Of a DNA stretch of 64,000 nucleotides, positions 1 through 8,026 are shown in pieces. The translations under genes and the position numbers were made by a program. The notes under the pieces were generated by a model that searched no databases, was not told the DNA's origin, and saw only the letters and a list, made by a program, of their open reading frames with translations. Where the stretch lies: the NCBI RefSeq assembly GCF_012912005.1, contig NZ_JABBEA010000007.1:62001-126000 (forward strand), given 5' to 3'. Each line of letters begins with the position of its first letter. Positions within the stretch are counted from its first letter, which is position 1. Source of the DNA: Paenibacillus sp. SZ31. GTDB taxonomy: Bacteria; Bacillota; Bacilli; Paenibacillales; Paenibacillaceae.

Positions 1-108
1 GAGAAATGGGCACACGAACTAGCTCGCTGGGTACTCCATGATGCGTATCACGCAGGACAGATCGTGCTTCTTCGCAGACAGCAAGGAAGCTGGAATATCA
101 TTTATTAA
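1..108 (+). CDS. DinB-family protein, C-terminal fragment
   Basis: Frame 1 is open from the window edge to the TAA at 106-108 and gives 35 residues containing H-D-A-Y-H-A-G-Q-I followed by a Leu/Arg-rich stretch and a short tail. A C-terminal histidine followed by GQI is typical of DinB-like four-helix metal-binding proteins, often thiol transferases or damage-inducible proteins of unknown role. Only the last helix is visible, so the family call is moderate and no substrate can be named. The next gene has its own promoter and riboswitch and is not in the same operon. Confidence 0.55.
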   Translation, partial: EKWAHELARWVLHDAYHAGQIVLLRRQQGSWNIIY

Positions 109-160
109 AAATAATGCTTGAACTGCTAGCGCTTACAGGAATAAGATGAACTTATTAATG

Positions 161-188
161 TTACAGCTTGTTCAACACACTATATAAT
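161..188 (+). promoter_or_regulatory. Probable sigma-A promoter of the FMN riboswitch transcript
   Basis: TTACAG at 161-166 and a perfect TATAAT at 183-188 are separated by 16 bases. The predicted transcription start falls around 195, just where the FMN aptamer begins, so spacing and context agree. Confidence 0.6.
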
Positions 189-195
189 TGAATAG

Positions 196-343
196 GATCT
201 TCGGGGTAGGGTGCAATTCCCGACCGGCGGTGATGTTCTTCGGAACCAGCCCGCGACTCGCTATTTGTTCTTCACGAAGGACATGTAGCGACTGACTTGG
301 TGTGAATCCAAGGCCGACGGTACAGTCCGGATGAGAGAAGATC
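196..343 (+). promoter_or_regulatory. FMN riboswitch (RFN element)
   Basis: The hallmark FMN aptamer segments occur in order: GGGGTAGGGTG near 203, CCCGACCGGCGGT near 219, AACCAGCCCGCGAC near 244, TGGTGTGAATCCAAGGCCGACGG split across 298-320, and ACAGTCCGGATGAGAGAAGATC to 342. The GATCTTC/GAAGATC ends close helix P1. It precedes a terminator hairpin at 401 and an EamA transporter gene, so FMN should switch that gene off by premature termination. The family assignment is secure; the control mode is inferred from the layout. Confidence 0.95.
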
Positions 344-400
344 AACACATTGACATGCCGTTCACGGGAAGGCCTCTTTCCTGACGCATGTCCTTGGATG

Positions 401-440
401 AGCCCCCGTTTATTTGGTATATACCGAAACGGGGGCTTTT
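401..440 (+). terminator. Intrinsic terminator of the FMN riboswitch expression platform
   Basis: The arms AGCCCCCGTTT and AAACGGGGGCT surround a loop with GGTATATACC and are followed by TTTT. It lies between the FMN aptamer and the EamA start codon and fits an FMN-dependent attenuator. Confidence 0.85.
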
Positions 441-490
441 GTCGATTTTGCCAACTGAAGATTCCGTGTTCTGACGAAGGAGTCCTGAAT

Positions 491-1471
491 ATGGAAAAGA
501 CATCATCTGCATCAACCGTTTACCGCAAAGAACGAAGTAATACCGGATTCTGGCTTGTTGTTCTCGGCGCCGCCCTCTGGGGTGTGGATCCACTCTTCCG
601 CATTATTTTGCTTAATACGATGACATCCACGCAGATTGTACTGGTGGAACATATCATCGTTAGTCTAATAGCGATTCCCGTGCTGTGGAAATTCCGGGCT
701 GATCTGAAAAACCTGCGCGCTCGCCACTGGATTGCCGTGATCTTTATCTCATGGGGAGGATCAGCGCTCGCAACGGTATTGTTCACCATGGCACTTACAC
801 ATAACGATCCGAACACTGTACTTTTATTGCAAAAAATGCAACCACTCTTCGCCATTGTACTTGCTAAGCTGTTATTGAAAGAAACGTTACCACGTCGCTT
901 CGGCGGACTGTTCTTCATAGCATTAGCAGGAACGTACCTGCTTACATTTGGCTTTACACTGCCACTAGGTAACTGGGACAACTGGATTCATGCTGGCAGC
1001 TTGTTATCCCTTGGGGCTGCTGCCTTATGGGGAGGCTCAACCGTCATGGGCCGACTGATGCTAGGACAGGCGCGGTACGAAACAGTCACCTCCCTTCGCT
1101 TCGTCGTTGCTCTCCCACTCCTGATCTTTATGACGTGGAACGAAGGTGCAGCATGGACGTTTCCGTCCGGAACGGGTGAACAGACTGCTGTTATCCTCAA
1201 CATTCTTGGTCAGGCATTGTTACCAGGTTTGCTCAGTCTTCTGTTATATTATAAAGGTCTGTCGTCGACCAAAGCTTCTGTTGCAACTCTCGCGGAACTT
1301 AGCTTCCCGATGGCGGGTGTGTTGGTGAACTGGATTGCTTTCCGTACGCTGATTACATGGGAGCAACTGCTTGGTTTTATCTTGATCTGGGTGGTCCTCT
1401 TCGCCATCTCCAGACAGCAGGAACGATCATCAACTGCGTCCGATGCAGCACCTAAGCTTCGAACTGAATAA
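491..1471 (+). CDS. EamA/DMT-family transporter under FMN riboswitch control (candidate riboflavin transporter)
   Basis: A 326-residue membrane protein with about ten hydrophobic helices arranged as two EamA halves (for example LVVLGAALWGVDPLF near the N-terminus and LGAAALWGGSTVMGRL near the middle). The ATG at 491 is preferred because AAGGAG lies at 477-482 with 8-base spacing; upstream in-frame starts lie inside the terminator or aptamer. Usual FMN-controlled transporters in Bacillota are RibU, PnuX or RfnT types. The riboflavin transporter RibN of proteobacteria is an EamA/DMT protein. Riboflavin uptake is therefore the leading guess here, based on regulation and not on substrate residues. 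The gene is monocistronic, with a terminator at 1521. Confidence 0.85.
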   Translation: MEKTSSASTVYRKERSNTGFWLVVLGAALWGVDPLFRIILLNTMTSTQIVLVEHIIVSLIAIPVLWKFRADLKNLRARHWIAVIFISWGGSALATVLFTMALTHNDPNTVLLLQKMQPLFAIVLAKLLLKETLPRRFGGLFFIALAGTYLLTFGFTLPLGNWDNWIHAGSLLSLGAAALWGGSTVMGRLMLGQARYETVTSLRFVVALPLLIFMTWNEGAAWTFPSGTGEQTAVILNILGQALLPGLLSLLLYYKGLSSTKASVATLAELSFPMAGVLVNWIAFRTLITWEQLLGFILIWVVLFAISRQQERSSTASDAAPKLRTE

Positions 1472-1520
1472 GCGGATATATCCGAGGATCACATTTAAAC
1501 AAATAATCAAATATAAAATA

Positions 1521-1561
1521 AAACCATTGCACATCGCATTTGATGAGCAGTGGTTTTTTAT
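1521..1561 (+). terminator. Intrinsic terminator after the EamA gene
   Basis: AAAACCATTGC pairs with GCAGTGGTTTT (one G-T pair) and runs into a T tract about 50 bases after the stop codon. Confidence 0.75.
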
Positions 1562-1725
1562 TTCCACTACTAATATCTCCAATCTTCTGCTCTTTTCCAT
1601 CCCCTCATAGCGAATATCCAATTCATCGCACTACGTCCCTTCTATGTTTTGTCTTTTATCTAATCCGGTGGTACGATGACATATGGAATAACAGATGAAC
1701 TATATTCAGAGAGGAACGATCACTA

Positions 1726-3222
1726 ATGTCTTCATTCTCATATACCTCATACGACGCCGTAGGTTTGGCTGAACTGATCCGATCCCGGGAAGTATCCCCG
1801 GTTGACTTGCTGGAAGCGGCGTTTGCACGCCTTGAAGAAGTCAATCCGCAGCTTAATGCGGTCATTCGTACATATGAAACCCGTTCACGGGAGGAAGCCG
1901 GCTTGGTTCGCCCTGGAGAACAACCATTTGCCGGTGTGCCCCTGCTTCTGAAAGATATTTCGCAATCCTTGGAAGGTGAATTTCTAACTTCAGGTTCACG
2001 TTTGTTCAGCGAGCATCGCGCATTACGCAATTCCAATTTTGTCACTCGACTGCGTGATGCAGGCTTTATCATCATAGGACATACCAATACGCCTGAATTT
2101 GGTTTGAAAAATATTACCGAGCCCCGTCTTCATGGGCCAACTCGCAATCCATGGAATATCAATCACTCCCCAGGGGGTTCAAGCGGCGGTGCTGCCGCCG
2201 CTGTAGCTTCGGGTATTGTCCCTCTTGCCGGAGCCAGTGACGGAGGCGGTTCAATCCGTATTCCCGCTTCATTTAGCGGATTGTTTGGATTGAAACCAAC
2301 CCGCGGACGCACACCTGTAGGACCGGGAGTTGGTCGTCAATGGCAAGGCGCATCGATTGATTTTGCACTATCCCGCTCGGTTCGGGACAGTGCAGCCCTG
2401 CTCGATACTTTGCAAGTCATTCAGCCTGAAGCTGCATTTCATGCTCCACTCTTTCCAGGCAGTTACTTGGCAGATATGAGCTATCCACATCAACGCAAAC
2501 TGAAAATTGCGTATACAACGGATTCGCCTGTCGGCACACCTGTCAGCGCAGAAGCCAAAGAATCGGTATATAAGCTCGTTCGCTGGTTGGAAGACCAAGG
2601 TCATCATGTTGAAGAAAAACTGAGTCCGGTGAACGGAGTCCGGTTGATGGAGAACTACTATATGATGAACAGCGGTGAGATGGCCGCGATGATCTCTTCC
2701 ATGGAACGATCCATGGGCCGGGCGCTGACTTCCGATGATATGGAGATTGAATCCTGGGTTCTGGCTGAAGCTGGAAAAAAGGTGTCCGCTGCGGAATTTG
2801 TTCATAGTCTGGCTGAATGGGATGTAGCTGCCGCTCAGATGTCCACTTTGTTTGAGCGCTATGACTTCTACGTCACACCCGTTAATGCTTTTTCTGCACC
2901 TAAGATTGGAGAGTTGACACCTCATGACGAACAGATTCGTAATCTCATGCGGATTAGTGAATTGGACAAGACCCAGCAGCAGCAACTCATCTATGAGATG
3001 TTTGAGCCAAGTCTTACGTATACTCCGTTCACCCAGCTCGCGAATTTAACAGGTCAGCCTGCGATAAGTTTACCTCTGCATATGACACCTGAAGGTTTGC
3101 CAATGGGCGTTCAAGTGATGGCAACCAAGGGACGTGAGGATTGGTTATTACATCTAGCTGCACAGCTGGAACAATCAGATCTCTGGATCGGGATGAAAGG
3201 TAATCCAATGTTTCCAGCTTAG
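1726..3222 (+). CDS. Amidase-signature-family hydrolase
   Basis: A 498-residue amidase-signature enzyme, hydrolysing a carboxamide to acid plus ammonia or amine; the substrate is unknown. The Ser-cisSer-Lys triad is visible: Lys76 in LLLKDIS, the cis-Ser in [12 protein letters not shown] (residues 148-157) and the nucleophile Ser176 in [12 protein letters not shown]. Length is normal for the family and there is no signal peptide, so it should be cytosolic. The ATG follows a GAGAGG ribosome site. It is not GatA: no gatB or gatC is nearby. Next in the same direction come DUF1989, LysE and YqcI/YcgG genes with 80-130-base gaps, suggesting a shared nitrogen-compound pathway. Confidence 0.88.
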   Translation: MSSFSYTSYDAVGLAELIRSREVSPVDLLEAAFARLEEVNPQLNAVIRTYETRSREEAGLVRPGEQPFAGVPLLLKDISQSLEGEFLTSGSRLFSEHRALRNSNFVTRLRDAGFIIIGHTNTPEFGLKNITEPRLHGPTRNPWNINHSPGGSSGGAAAAVASGIVPLAGASDGGGSIRIPASFSGLFGLKPTRGRTPVGPGVGRQWQGASIDFALSRSVRDSAALLDTLQVIQPEAAFHAPLFPGSYLADMSYPHQRKLKIAYTTDSPVGTPVSAEAKESVYKLVRWLEDQGHHVEEKLSPVNGVRLMENYYMMNSGEMAAMISSMERSMGRALTSDDMEIESWVLAEAGKKVSAAEFVHSLAEWDVAAAQMSTLFERYDFYVTPVNAFSAPKIGELTPHDEQIRNLMRISELDKTQQQQLIYEMFEPSLTYTPFTQLANLTGQPAISLPLHMTPEGLPMGVQVMATKGREDWLLHLAAQLEQSDLWIGMKGNPMFPA

Positions 3223-3352
3223 AACGTTCAGCGTGTATCTACCTTTATCATTGAACGTTACCCACCTGAGTATGATGTGTTGCCAAAATAGTGCATGAAA
3301 GCCTCGTTTGCTCCGCATACTGAAAGCAAAAAATAGCGGAGGAATGTGACGA

Positions 3353-3970
3353 ATGAATACCAAACAGCCTCATAAACAGTCTTTTCGTATCCCTCCCAAA
3401 ACGGGATATGCCCTAAAAGTAAGCAAGGGTTCTTTATTACGTATAACAGATCTGGAGGGGCAGCAAGTCATTGATTTTGTGGCATACGATGCGCAAGATG
3501 CTAACCATCGCTTGGACCCGGGCGTGACAATGGATGTATTGCGCACTTACAGGATCAAGCCGGGACAGTTTGTGTATTCCAATCAATATCAACCCTTACT
3601 TAAGATTGTCCGTGACACCGTTGGGGTACATGATTTCTTCAACTCTGCTTGTCGCCCAGAGATGTATGAGGTGTTATACGACAAAAAGGATCACGCCAGT
3701 TGTTATCACAATCTGAATACGGCACTGGAACCCTTCGGCATCTTACCACCGGATCAACACTATCCGTTTAATCTGTTTATGAAATCTGTTGTAGACAGTC
3801 AAGGCAAAATTGATGTTGTAGCACCCGACTCACGTGCAGGTGATTATATCGAAATGGAGGCATTAATGGACCTTACAATTGGGCTCTCCGCTTGTCCTTG
3901 TGAGGAAAGTTCGTGCAACGGCTACCACTGTACTCCAATTCAATTGGATGTCGAATCTTCAATAGATTAA
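3353..3970 (+). CDS. DUF1989 / urea carboxylase-associated family protein
   Basis: A 205-residue protein with the family pattern: GQQVIDFVAYDA near 37-48, VYSNQYQPLLKIVRDT near 74-89, and a C-terminal cysteine cluster CPC-x4-C-x4-C (Cys181, 183, 188, 193) that probably binds metal. DUF1989 proteins include the urea carboxylase-associated proteins and carboxyguanidine deiminase subunits of guanidine degradation. Here there is one copy and no urea carboxylase gene, so it may act on another guanidino or amide compound. The ATG is preceded by GGAGG at 3338. Its place between an amidase and a LysE exporter supports a nitrogen-metabolism role. Confidence 0.85.
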   Translation: MNTKQPHKQSFRIPPKTGYALKVSKGSLLRITDLEGQQVIDFVAYDAQDANHRLDPGVTMDVLRTYRIKPGQFVYSNQYQPLLKIVRDTVGVHDFFNSACRPEMYEVLYDKKDHASCYHNLNTALEPFGILPPDQHYPFNLFMKSVVDSQGKIDVVAPDSRAGDYIEMEALMDLTIGLSACPCEESSCNGYHCTPIQLDVESSID

Positions 3971-4035
3971 CAAGGCCATAGGCAATATGATATAAATAGT
4001 TTGTTCTAATTCACTCCTTGCGGGAATACGATGAC

Positions 4036-4066
4036 TTGTACCCATTTTCTGTGAGAACTGGTACAA
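4036..4066. promoter_or_regulatory. Inverted repeat upstream of the LysE gene
   Basis: TTGTACC at 4036-4042 and GGTACAA at 4060-4066 form a perfect 7-base inverted repeat with 24-base periodicity, 33 bases before the LysE start. It has no T tract, so a protein-binding operator is more likely than a terminator. No regulator gene is adjacent. Confidence 0.35.
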
Positions 4067-4098
4067 TTCATCGAACCCGTTAAGGAGTGAACGTGTTT

Positions 4099-4725
4099 AT
4101 GTCTGTACTGTTCAGTTATATTATTCTGGGAATCTCATTGTCTGCTCCAATCGGTCCGATTAACGCCGCTCAACTTGACCGCGGAGCCAGGCACGGATTC
4201 ATGCACGCATGGATTTTAGGACTCGGCGCCATGTTTGCAGACTTGGTGTATATGCTATTGATTTATTTTGGAGTTGCCCATTTTCTGGACACGCCGTTTA
4301 TGCGCTCTTTTCTCTGGTCATTCGGCAGTTTTATTCTCATTTACACGGGAGTGGAAACGCTCTCGAAGCTGAAACAGGGGATTCAAGGTACATCTACTGC
4401 GGAAGCGACTGTTCGAAAATCGTTTATATCCGGCTTTTTGATGGCCCTGTCCAATCCACTGAATATTTTGTTTTGGCTTGGTATCTATGGCTCCATTCTC
4501 GCGACGACTGTGAAACATACGGATACCGCTCATTTGCTGCTCTACAGTTCAGGCATATTCATTGGCATCTTGTTGTGGGATGTTATTATGGCTGGCATGG
4601 CCAGTCGATTCCACAAACATAGCAGTGAGAACGTATTGCGCTGGATCTCCATTATTTCGGGAATCTGCCTGATCGGATTTGGTTTGTATTTCGGGTACGA
4701 AGCTGTGCGTTCCATATTTTTCTGA
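4099..4725 (+). CDS. LysE-family amino acid exporter
   Basis: A 208-residue protein with about six transmembrane segments. The N-terminal helix contains LSAPIGPINAAQLDRGARHGF, the diagnostic LysE/RhtB signature (xGPxxxxxxxxGxxxG), and a later SGFLMALSNPLNILFWLG matches the family NP motif. These proteins export basic or other amino acids and analogues. ATG 4099 has AAGGAG at 4082-4087; the upstream GTG at 4087 overlaps that site and is unlikely to be the start. In B. subtilis a LysE gene, ycgF, lies beside ycgG, the same pairing as here, so export of the product of the next gene is a reasonable inference. Confidence 0.9.
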   Translation: MSVLFSYIILGISLSAPIGPINAAQLDRGARHGFMHAWILGLGAMFADLVYMLLIYFGVAHFLDTPFMRSFLWSFGSFILIYTGVETLSKLKQGIQGTSTAEATVRKSFISGFLMALSNPLNILFWLGIYGSILATTVKHTDTAHLLLYSSGIFIGILLWDVIMAGMASRFHKHSSENVLRWISIISGICLIGFGLYFGYEAVRSIFF

Positions 4726-4807
4726 CAACAAAATCAGGCTGGACAGTCACCCAACATCCTCCACATTAATACTTTAACGGTATCATGTGGAATGGAGTTG
4801 GGAATCA

Positions 4808-5569
4808 ATGGCGGAGCTGTATAGTGCCGACGAAATAAACACCTTGTTTGAGCGTCTTCCATCTTGGCAGCAGGACGCTTATTCGCAATTTGGTAAAATG
4901 ATCGCCGACGATGATAATACGTATCCATGTGTACCTGGACGAATGGGATTTCTGTCAGGACATTTGAGGTTCGGCTTTACGTGTGATCCCCGATCTGAAC
5001 AAGCTGCCGAAGATATGGCGGATCTGCTTAGACAGTATGGTCCTGTATCCAGAGACACAGGTCATTACGCTTCCATGGTGGTCATCTGTGAGACGCCAAA
5101 TGATCTCAAAGATCATACAACGGTAGAGCAATATCAGACCTTATTCTGGCAAATGCTTAATCGGGTAAGTTCACACGATACCGAGCCGTGGCCTGAACAT
5201 ATTTCAACCGATCCTCATGATTCATCGTGGGAGTTTTGCTTTGGCGGAGAGCCTTACTTTTGTTTTTGCGCAACTCCCGCACATGAACTCAGAGCTAGCC
5301 GACATTTTCCTTATCTCATGTTTGCTTTTCAACCACGGTGGGTATTCGAATCCATCAATGACAACACCCCTCTTGGCCGCAAAATGAAAACCTTGATCCG
5401 CAAACGTCTCGCTGCCTATGATGCTGTTCCTGCTCACCCTTCGCTGATGTGGTACGGTCAGCAGGATAATCTGGAGTGGAAACAATATTTCCTGCCTGAT
5501 GATGAGCAGACACCTTCCAAGTGTCCATTCATGCGGATGAAGCAAGCTTTAGGCAAGTTGACGAAATAA
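4808..5569 (+). CDS. YqcI/YcgG-family protein (possible heme-dependent N-oxygenase)
   Basis: A 253-residue soluble protein with the family signature FCFGGEPYFCFCATPAHELRASR (aa ~142-165) followed by FAFQPRWVFE. The family contains GntA, a heme-dependent N-hydroxylase of the guanitoxin pathway acting on a guanidino amino acid; most members are uncharacterised. ATG 4808 follows TGGAG at 4793-4797 with 10-base spacing; the in-frame GTG at 4787 lacks a ribosome site. It ends a + strand series with amidase, DUF1989 and LysE genes. Oxidation of an amine or guanidine is the leading idea, but the true substrate cannot be read from sequence. Confidence 0.85.
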   Translation: MAELYSADEINTLFERLPSWQQDAYSQFGKMIADDDNTYPCVPGRMGFLSGHLRFGFTCDPRSEQAAEDMADLLRQYGPVSRDTGHYASMVVICETPNDLKDHTTVEQYQTLFWQMLNRVSSHDTEPWPEHISTDPHDSSWEFCFGGEPYFCFCATPAHELRASRHFPYLMFAFQPRWVFESINDNTPLGRKMKTLIRKRLAAYDAVPAHPSLMWYGQQDNLEWKQYFLPDDEQTPSKCPFMRMKQALGKLTK

Positions 5570-5625
5570 TCTTACAACACTTATTACGTACTCTTAGTAC
5601 GCTGGGTAACCTCCACGAAAGCTAC

Positions 5626-6972
5626 TTATGGCTTGGCTGGTGCAGACTGCGGCGGTTTGGAGCCACGTACTTTGTGAACAATATACGTGATGATGCCAAG
5701 GAACACCACAAGTCCCACACTTGCCAGCAGACCCGTTCTGCTGGCTTTTTCCATTGCTGTCCCAGCCACAGCAGCCACAATTAATACCATGGCAGTCCAT
5801 ACTTTGATGCGATTCCACTTCACAGGCTTCATTTTTTTAATATACGTGATGCAGATAAGCAGCCATGTATACATCAATACCAGACTACCTGCTGTCGTCA
5901 CATATTCAAACAGACTCTTGGGCATCCATAATGCCATCAACGTAGACAGGAGTAATCCGGCCGCTGTGCAACATAATGCCTGAAGTGGCATGTCCTTTTT
6001 CCCCCAGGTCTTCGTAAACAGCTTCGGTGCATCTCCATCTTCTGCGAGTTTCACCAACATGGACGTAATGGCATATAGCGAAGCCACCATCGTTGAGAAT
6101 CCAGCAATAATCAGAATTCCGTTGAGAATGTGGACCACTACGGTGAATCCAATGGTTGACATGGCTTTGACAAGCGGACTTTCATCTGGAGTTAACTGAG
6201 CTGAAGGCACAAGCAACAGGATCAAAGCAATCGCAATGACATAGAGTGTACTCACCGATAATAGCATTACACGACCTGATTTCACTGCATCTTTCGGTTC
6301 TTTCAGGTTAGCTGCCATCAAGCCCATAACCTCGATCCCGGCAAAAGCAAAGAATGCATAGATGAAACCGGTCCATACCCCTTTACCTCCATGGGGGAAC
6401 CATTCATTCTTCAATTGTTCTGGCGTCACTTTTACAGGTAACCAACCCAGACAAGCCGCTCCTGCTATAGCTATAAATGCAACCGTTGCGGCAAGCTTAA
6501 TTACCGCAAGAATATTCTCCGTTTTGGTTAATCCCTTCGCTCCCAGTGCAGCAATGAACAGACCTATAGCAGCATAGATCGCAACAAATGCCCATAGGGG
6601 AAACTTGGGAAACCAGAATTGGGAGAAGAGCCCAAGTGCTGTCAAAGAGCTGCCCATAATGAGCATTTCGGAAGCCCAGTACATCCACCCACTTCCAAAA
6701 CCAGCCCAAGGTCCGAATGCTTCACCTGCATAGGTTCGAAAAGCACCTTCCTTAGGATCATCTGCTGTCATCTGCGCCAGCGCGCCAAATACAAAGTAAG
6801 TACCCGCCGCAGCGAGCACCAATAATACGAGTACGGATATGCCGGCCCAATGAATCGCGAGACTGGTTCCCAGGAAAAATCCTGTTCCGAGCGTGCACCC
6901 CGCGCCAAACAAAGATAGGCTGACCCAACTTAGCTTATCGTCGTCCTTTTTACCGTGTAGCTGACTTTTCAT
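5626..6972 (-). CDS. APC-superfamily amino acid permease
   Basis: A 448-residue integral membrane protein with about twelve helices. The first helix carries GAGCTLGTGFFLGTSLAI, the glycine-rich substrate-binding break of APC transporters, and helix 6 has FIYAFFAFAGIEVMG, also typical of the amino acid permease (AAT-like) group. It should import an amino acid by proton symport; specificity is unknown. The ATG is preceded by GGAGGAGC. It is convergent with the YqcI/YcgG gene. A dif-like site (7055-7082) lies about 80 bases upstream of its start, within its likely promoter region, and no T-box or other riboswitch was recognised there. Confidence 0.88.
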   Translation of the reverse strand: MKSQLHGKKDDDKLSWVSLSLFGAGCTLGTGFFLGTSLAIHWAGISVLVLLVLAAAGTYFVFGALAQMTADDPKEGAFRTYAGEAFGPWAGFGSGWMYWASEMLIMGSSLTALGLFSQFWFPKFPLWAFVAIYAAIGLFIAALGAKGLTKTENILAVIKLAATVAFIAIAGAACLGWLPVKVTPEQLKNEWFPHGGKGVWTGFIYAFFAFAGIEVMGLMAANLKEPKDAVKSGRVMLLSVSTLYVIAIALILLLVPSAQLTPDESPLVKAMSTIGFTVVVHILNGILIIAGFSTMVASLYAITSMLVKLAEDGDAPKLFTKTWGKKDMPLQALCCTAAGLLLSTLMALWMPKSLFEYVTTAGSLVLMYTWLLICITYIKKMKPVKWNRIKVWTAMVLIVAAVAGTAMEKASRTGLLASVGLVVFLGIITYIVHKVRGSKPPQSAPAKP

Positions 6973-7054
6973 GAAGCTCCTCCTTCTGCCTTATCCCCTT
7001 ACGATTTACAGGTCATGGAGGTTTTATGTCTGCATTACCAAAAGAATTAATTTT

Positions 7055-7082
7055 AGTTTACATAATAAATATTAAGTTATTT
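7055..7082. repeat. Putative dif-like Xer site A
   Basis: Arm AGTTTACATAA (7055-7065), 6-base centre TAAATA, arm TTAAGTTATTT (7072-7082). The left arm is the exact complement of the conserved XerD-side arm TTATGTAAACT of Bacillus dif. The second arm is an imperfect inverted copy, as in Xer sites. It matches a second site at 12817-12844 in the same orientation; identity extends from 7048 (TAATTTT before the arm) to 7080 with two differences. Which site, if either, is active is unknown. Confidence 0.6.
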
Positions 7083-7596
7083 TATTCTGACGATGAATTT
7101 AAGCTGTACTTTCTTAAGCGTCATTTCTAAAAATTTATTTTCAATCCCATGTGAAATCTGTAAAAAAGTTTGTTGACTTCTATCGCTTATAATGATTTTC
7201 CTTTTTAACATGAAGGAGTGGTATCGAATCTCAATGTGATGTGGGAACTAAGGTGAGAAAATGATCTTTCTATTTTGAAATTTTCATATGTTGAATTATT
7301 ATAATATAGTAGTTATTTCTTTCATTTCGAACGCTGGGCACCTCTATTTTTGCGAATCATTCTACCAGCTTCTTATTTTCGTGAAATTTCCGGTTGGCTA
7401 AAATTGAATGGCTCAATTTTGGGATTTTTCCTCTTTTCTCCGGTCTCATCGGTTTTTCGGGGACTGATGTATAGATATTCTTCTCTAGAAATTTTTCGCA
7501 GTCTCTGGTGCAATCATTATTATGAATTTTTCATATGATGAAAATATAATATATTAGCTAAAAAAAAAGCCGCCTTGATGGCGACTTTGGTATTAT
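7083..7596. other. AT-rich non-coding stretch with imperfect direct repeats
   Basis: No convincing gene is present in about 510 bases. Two roughly 32-base imperfect direct repeats lie at 7276-7308 and 7523-7553, sharing TTTTCATATG, TGAA and ATAATATA in order. A perfect 8-base inverted repeat, AAAATTGA/TCAATTTT, lies at 7400-7420. The stretch sits between dif-like site A and the left end of the IS element and may be a remnant of older insertions. Confidence 0.5.
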
Positions 7597-7673
7597 CCCC
7601 TCAAGGTAGACAGTGAAAAAAAGAGATCATGTTAAAATGAACTTAACACTGAAAACCGGAGGGGATTTTTGCT

Positions 7674-8012
7674 ATGCCAGCGAAAAAGGGCCAAACTTTT
7701 AATCAATATAGTGAAGAAACGAAGAAAGAGGCTGTTCGTCTGCGATTGGAAGAAGGTTGGACATACAGTCGGATCATGGAGAAGTTTGGTATTAAGAGTG
7801 AGAGCCAGATTATTACTTGGGTACGGAAAAGCCAAAATGGAGAGAGCTTTGAGGATTACCCTGGACGTTGGACGAAGAAGCATTTTAGCAGTGCAGAAGA
7901 AGAAAATGCTTATCTGAAAGCGCAGGTAGAATATCTAAAAAAGCTCAATCCGAATTTGCACGGAGAGGGAAGCTGGATTTCGAAGCCCGGTGCCAGTCCA
8001 TTCGAGAAATAA
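7674..8012 (+). CDS. IS3-family transposase OrfA
   Basis: A 112-residue protein with a helix-turn-helix (EETKKEAVRLRLEEGWTYSRIMEKFGIKSESQIITWVRK, aa ~14-53) and a C-terminal leucine-zipper-like helix (EEENAYLKAQVEYLKKL, aa ~76-92), as in IS3 OrfA proteins that recognise the element ends. The ATG follows GGAGGGG. Near its 3' end a slippery heptamer allows part of the ribosomes to shift to -1 and make the OrfAB transposase. Confidence 0.9.
   Translation: MPAKKGQTFNQYSEETKKEAVRLRLEEGWTYSRIMEKFGIKSESQIITWVRKSQNGESFEDYPGRWTKKHFSSAEEENAYLKAQVEYLKKLNPNLHGEGSWISKPGASPFEK
7937..7943 (+). promoter_or_regulatory. Programmed -1 frameshift site (A AAA AAG)
   Basis: AAAAAAG sits in the orfA phase as A-AAA-AAG, the classic -1 slippery sequence of IS3 elements. 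After the shift the frame reads AQSEFARRGKLDFEARCQSIREISKWAPVVWLCKI and continues without a stop into orfB, giving a fused OrfAB of about 383 residues. Confidence 0.8.
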
Positions 8013-8026
8013 GTAAGTGGGCACCT

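Noticed and set aside
3223..3259. AACGTTCA/TGAACGTT inverted repeat after the amidase gene, possible terminator
   Set aside because: Weak stem with no T tract; the downstream gene may still be co-transcribed.
5584..5604. CGTAC/GTACG hairpin between convergent YcgG and permease genes
   Set aside because: Five-base stem without a T tract; too weak to call as a terminator.
6973..7050. T-box or amino acid riboswitch before the permease
   Set aside because: No T-box sequence, specifier stem or known aptamer block was found on the minus strand.
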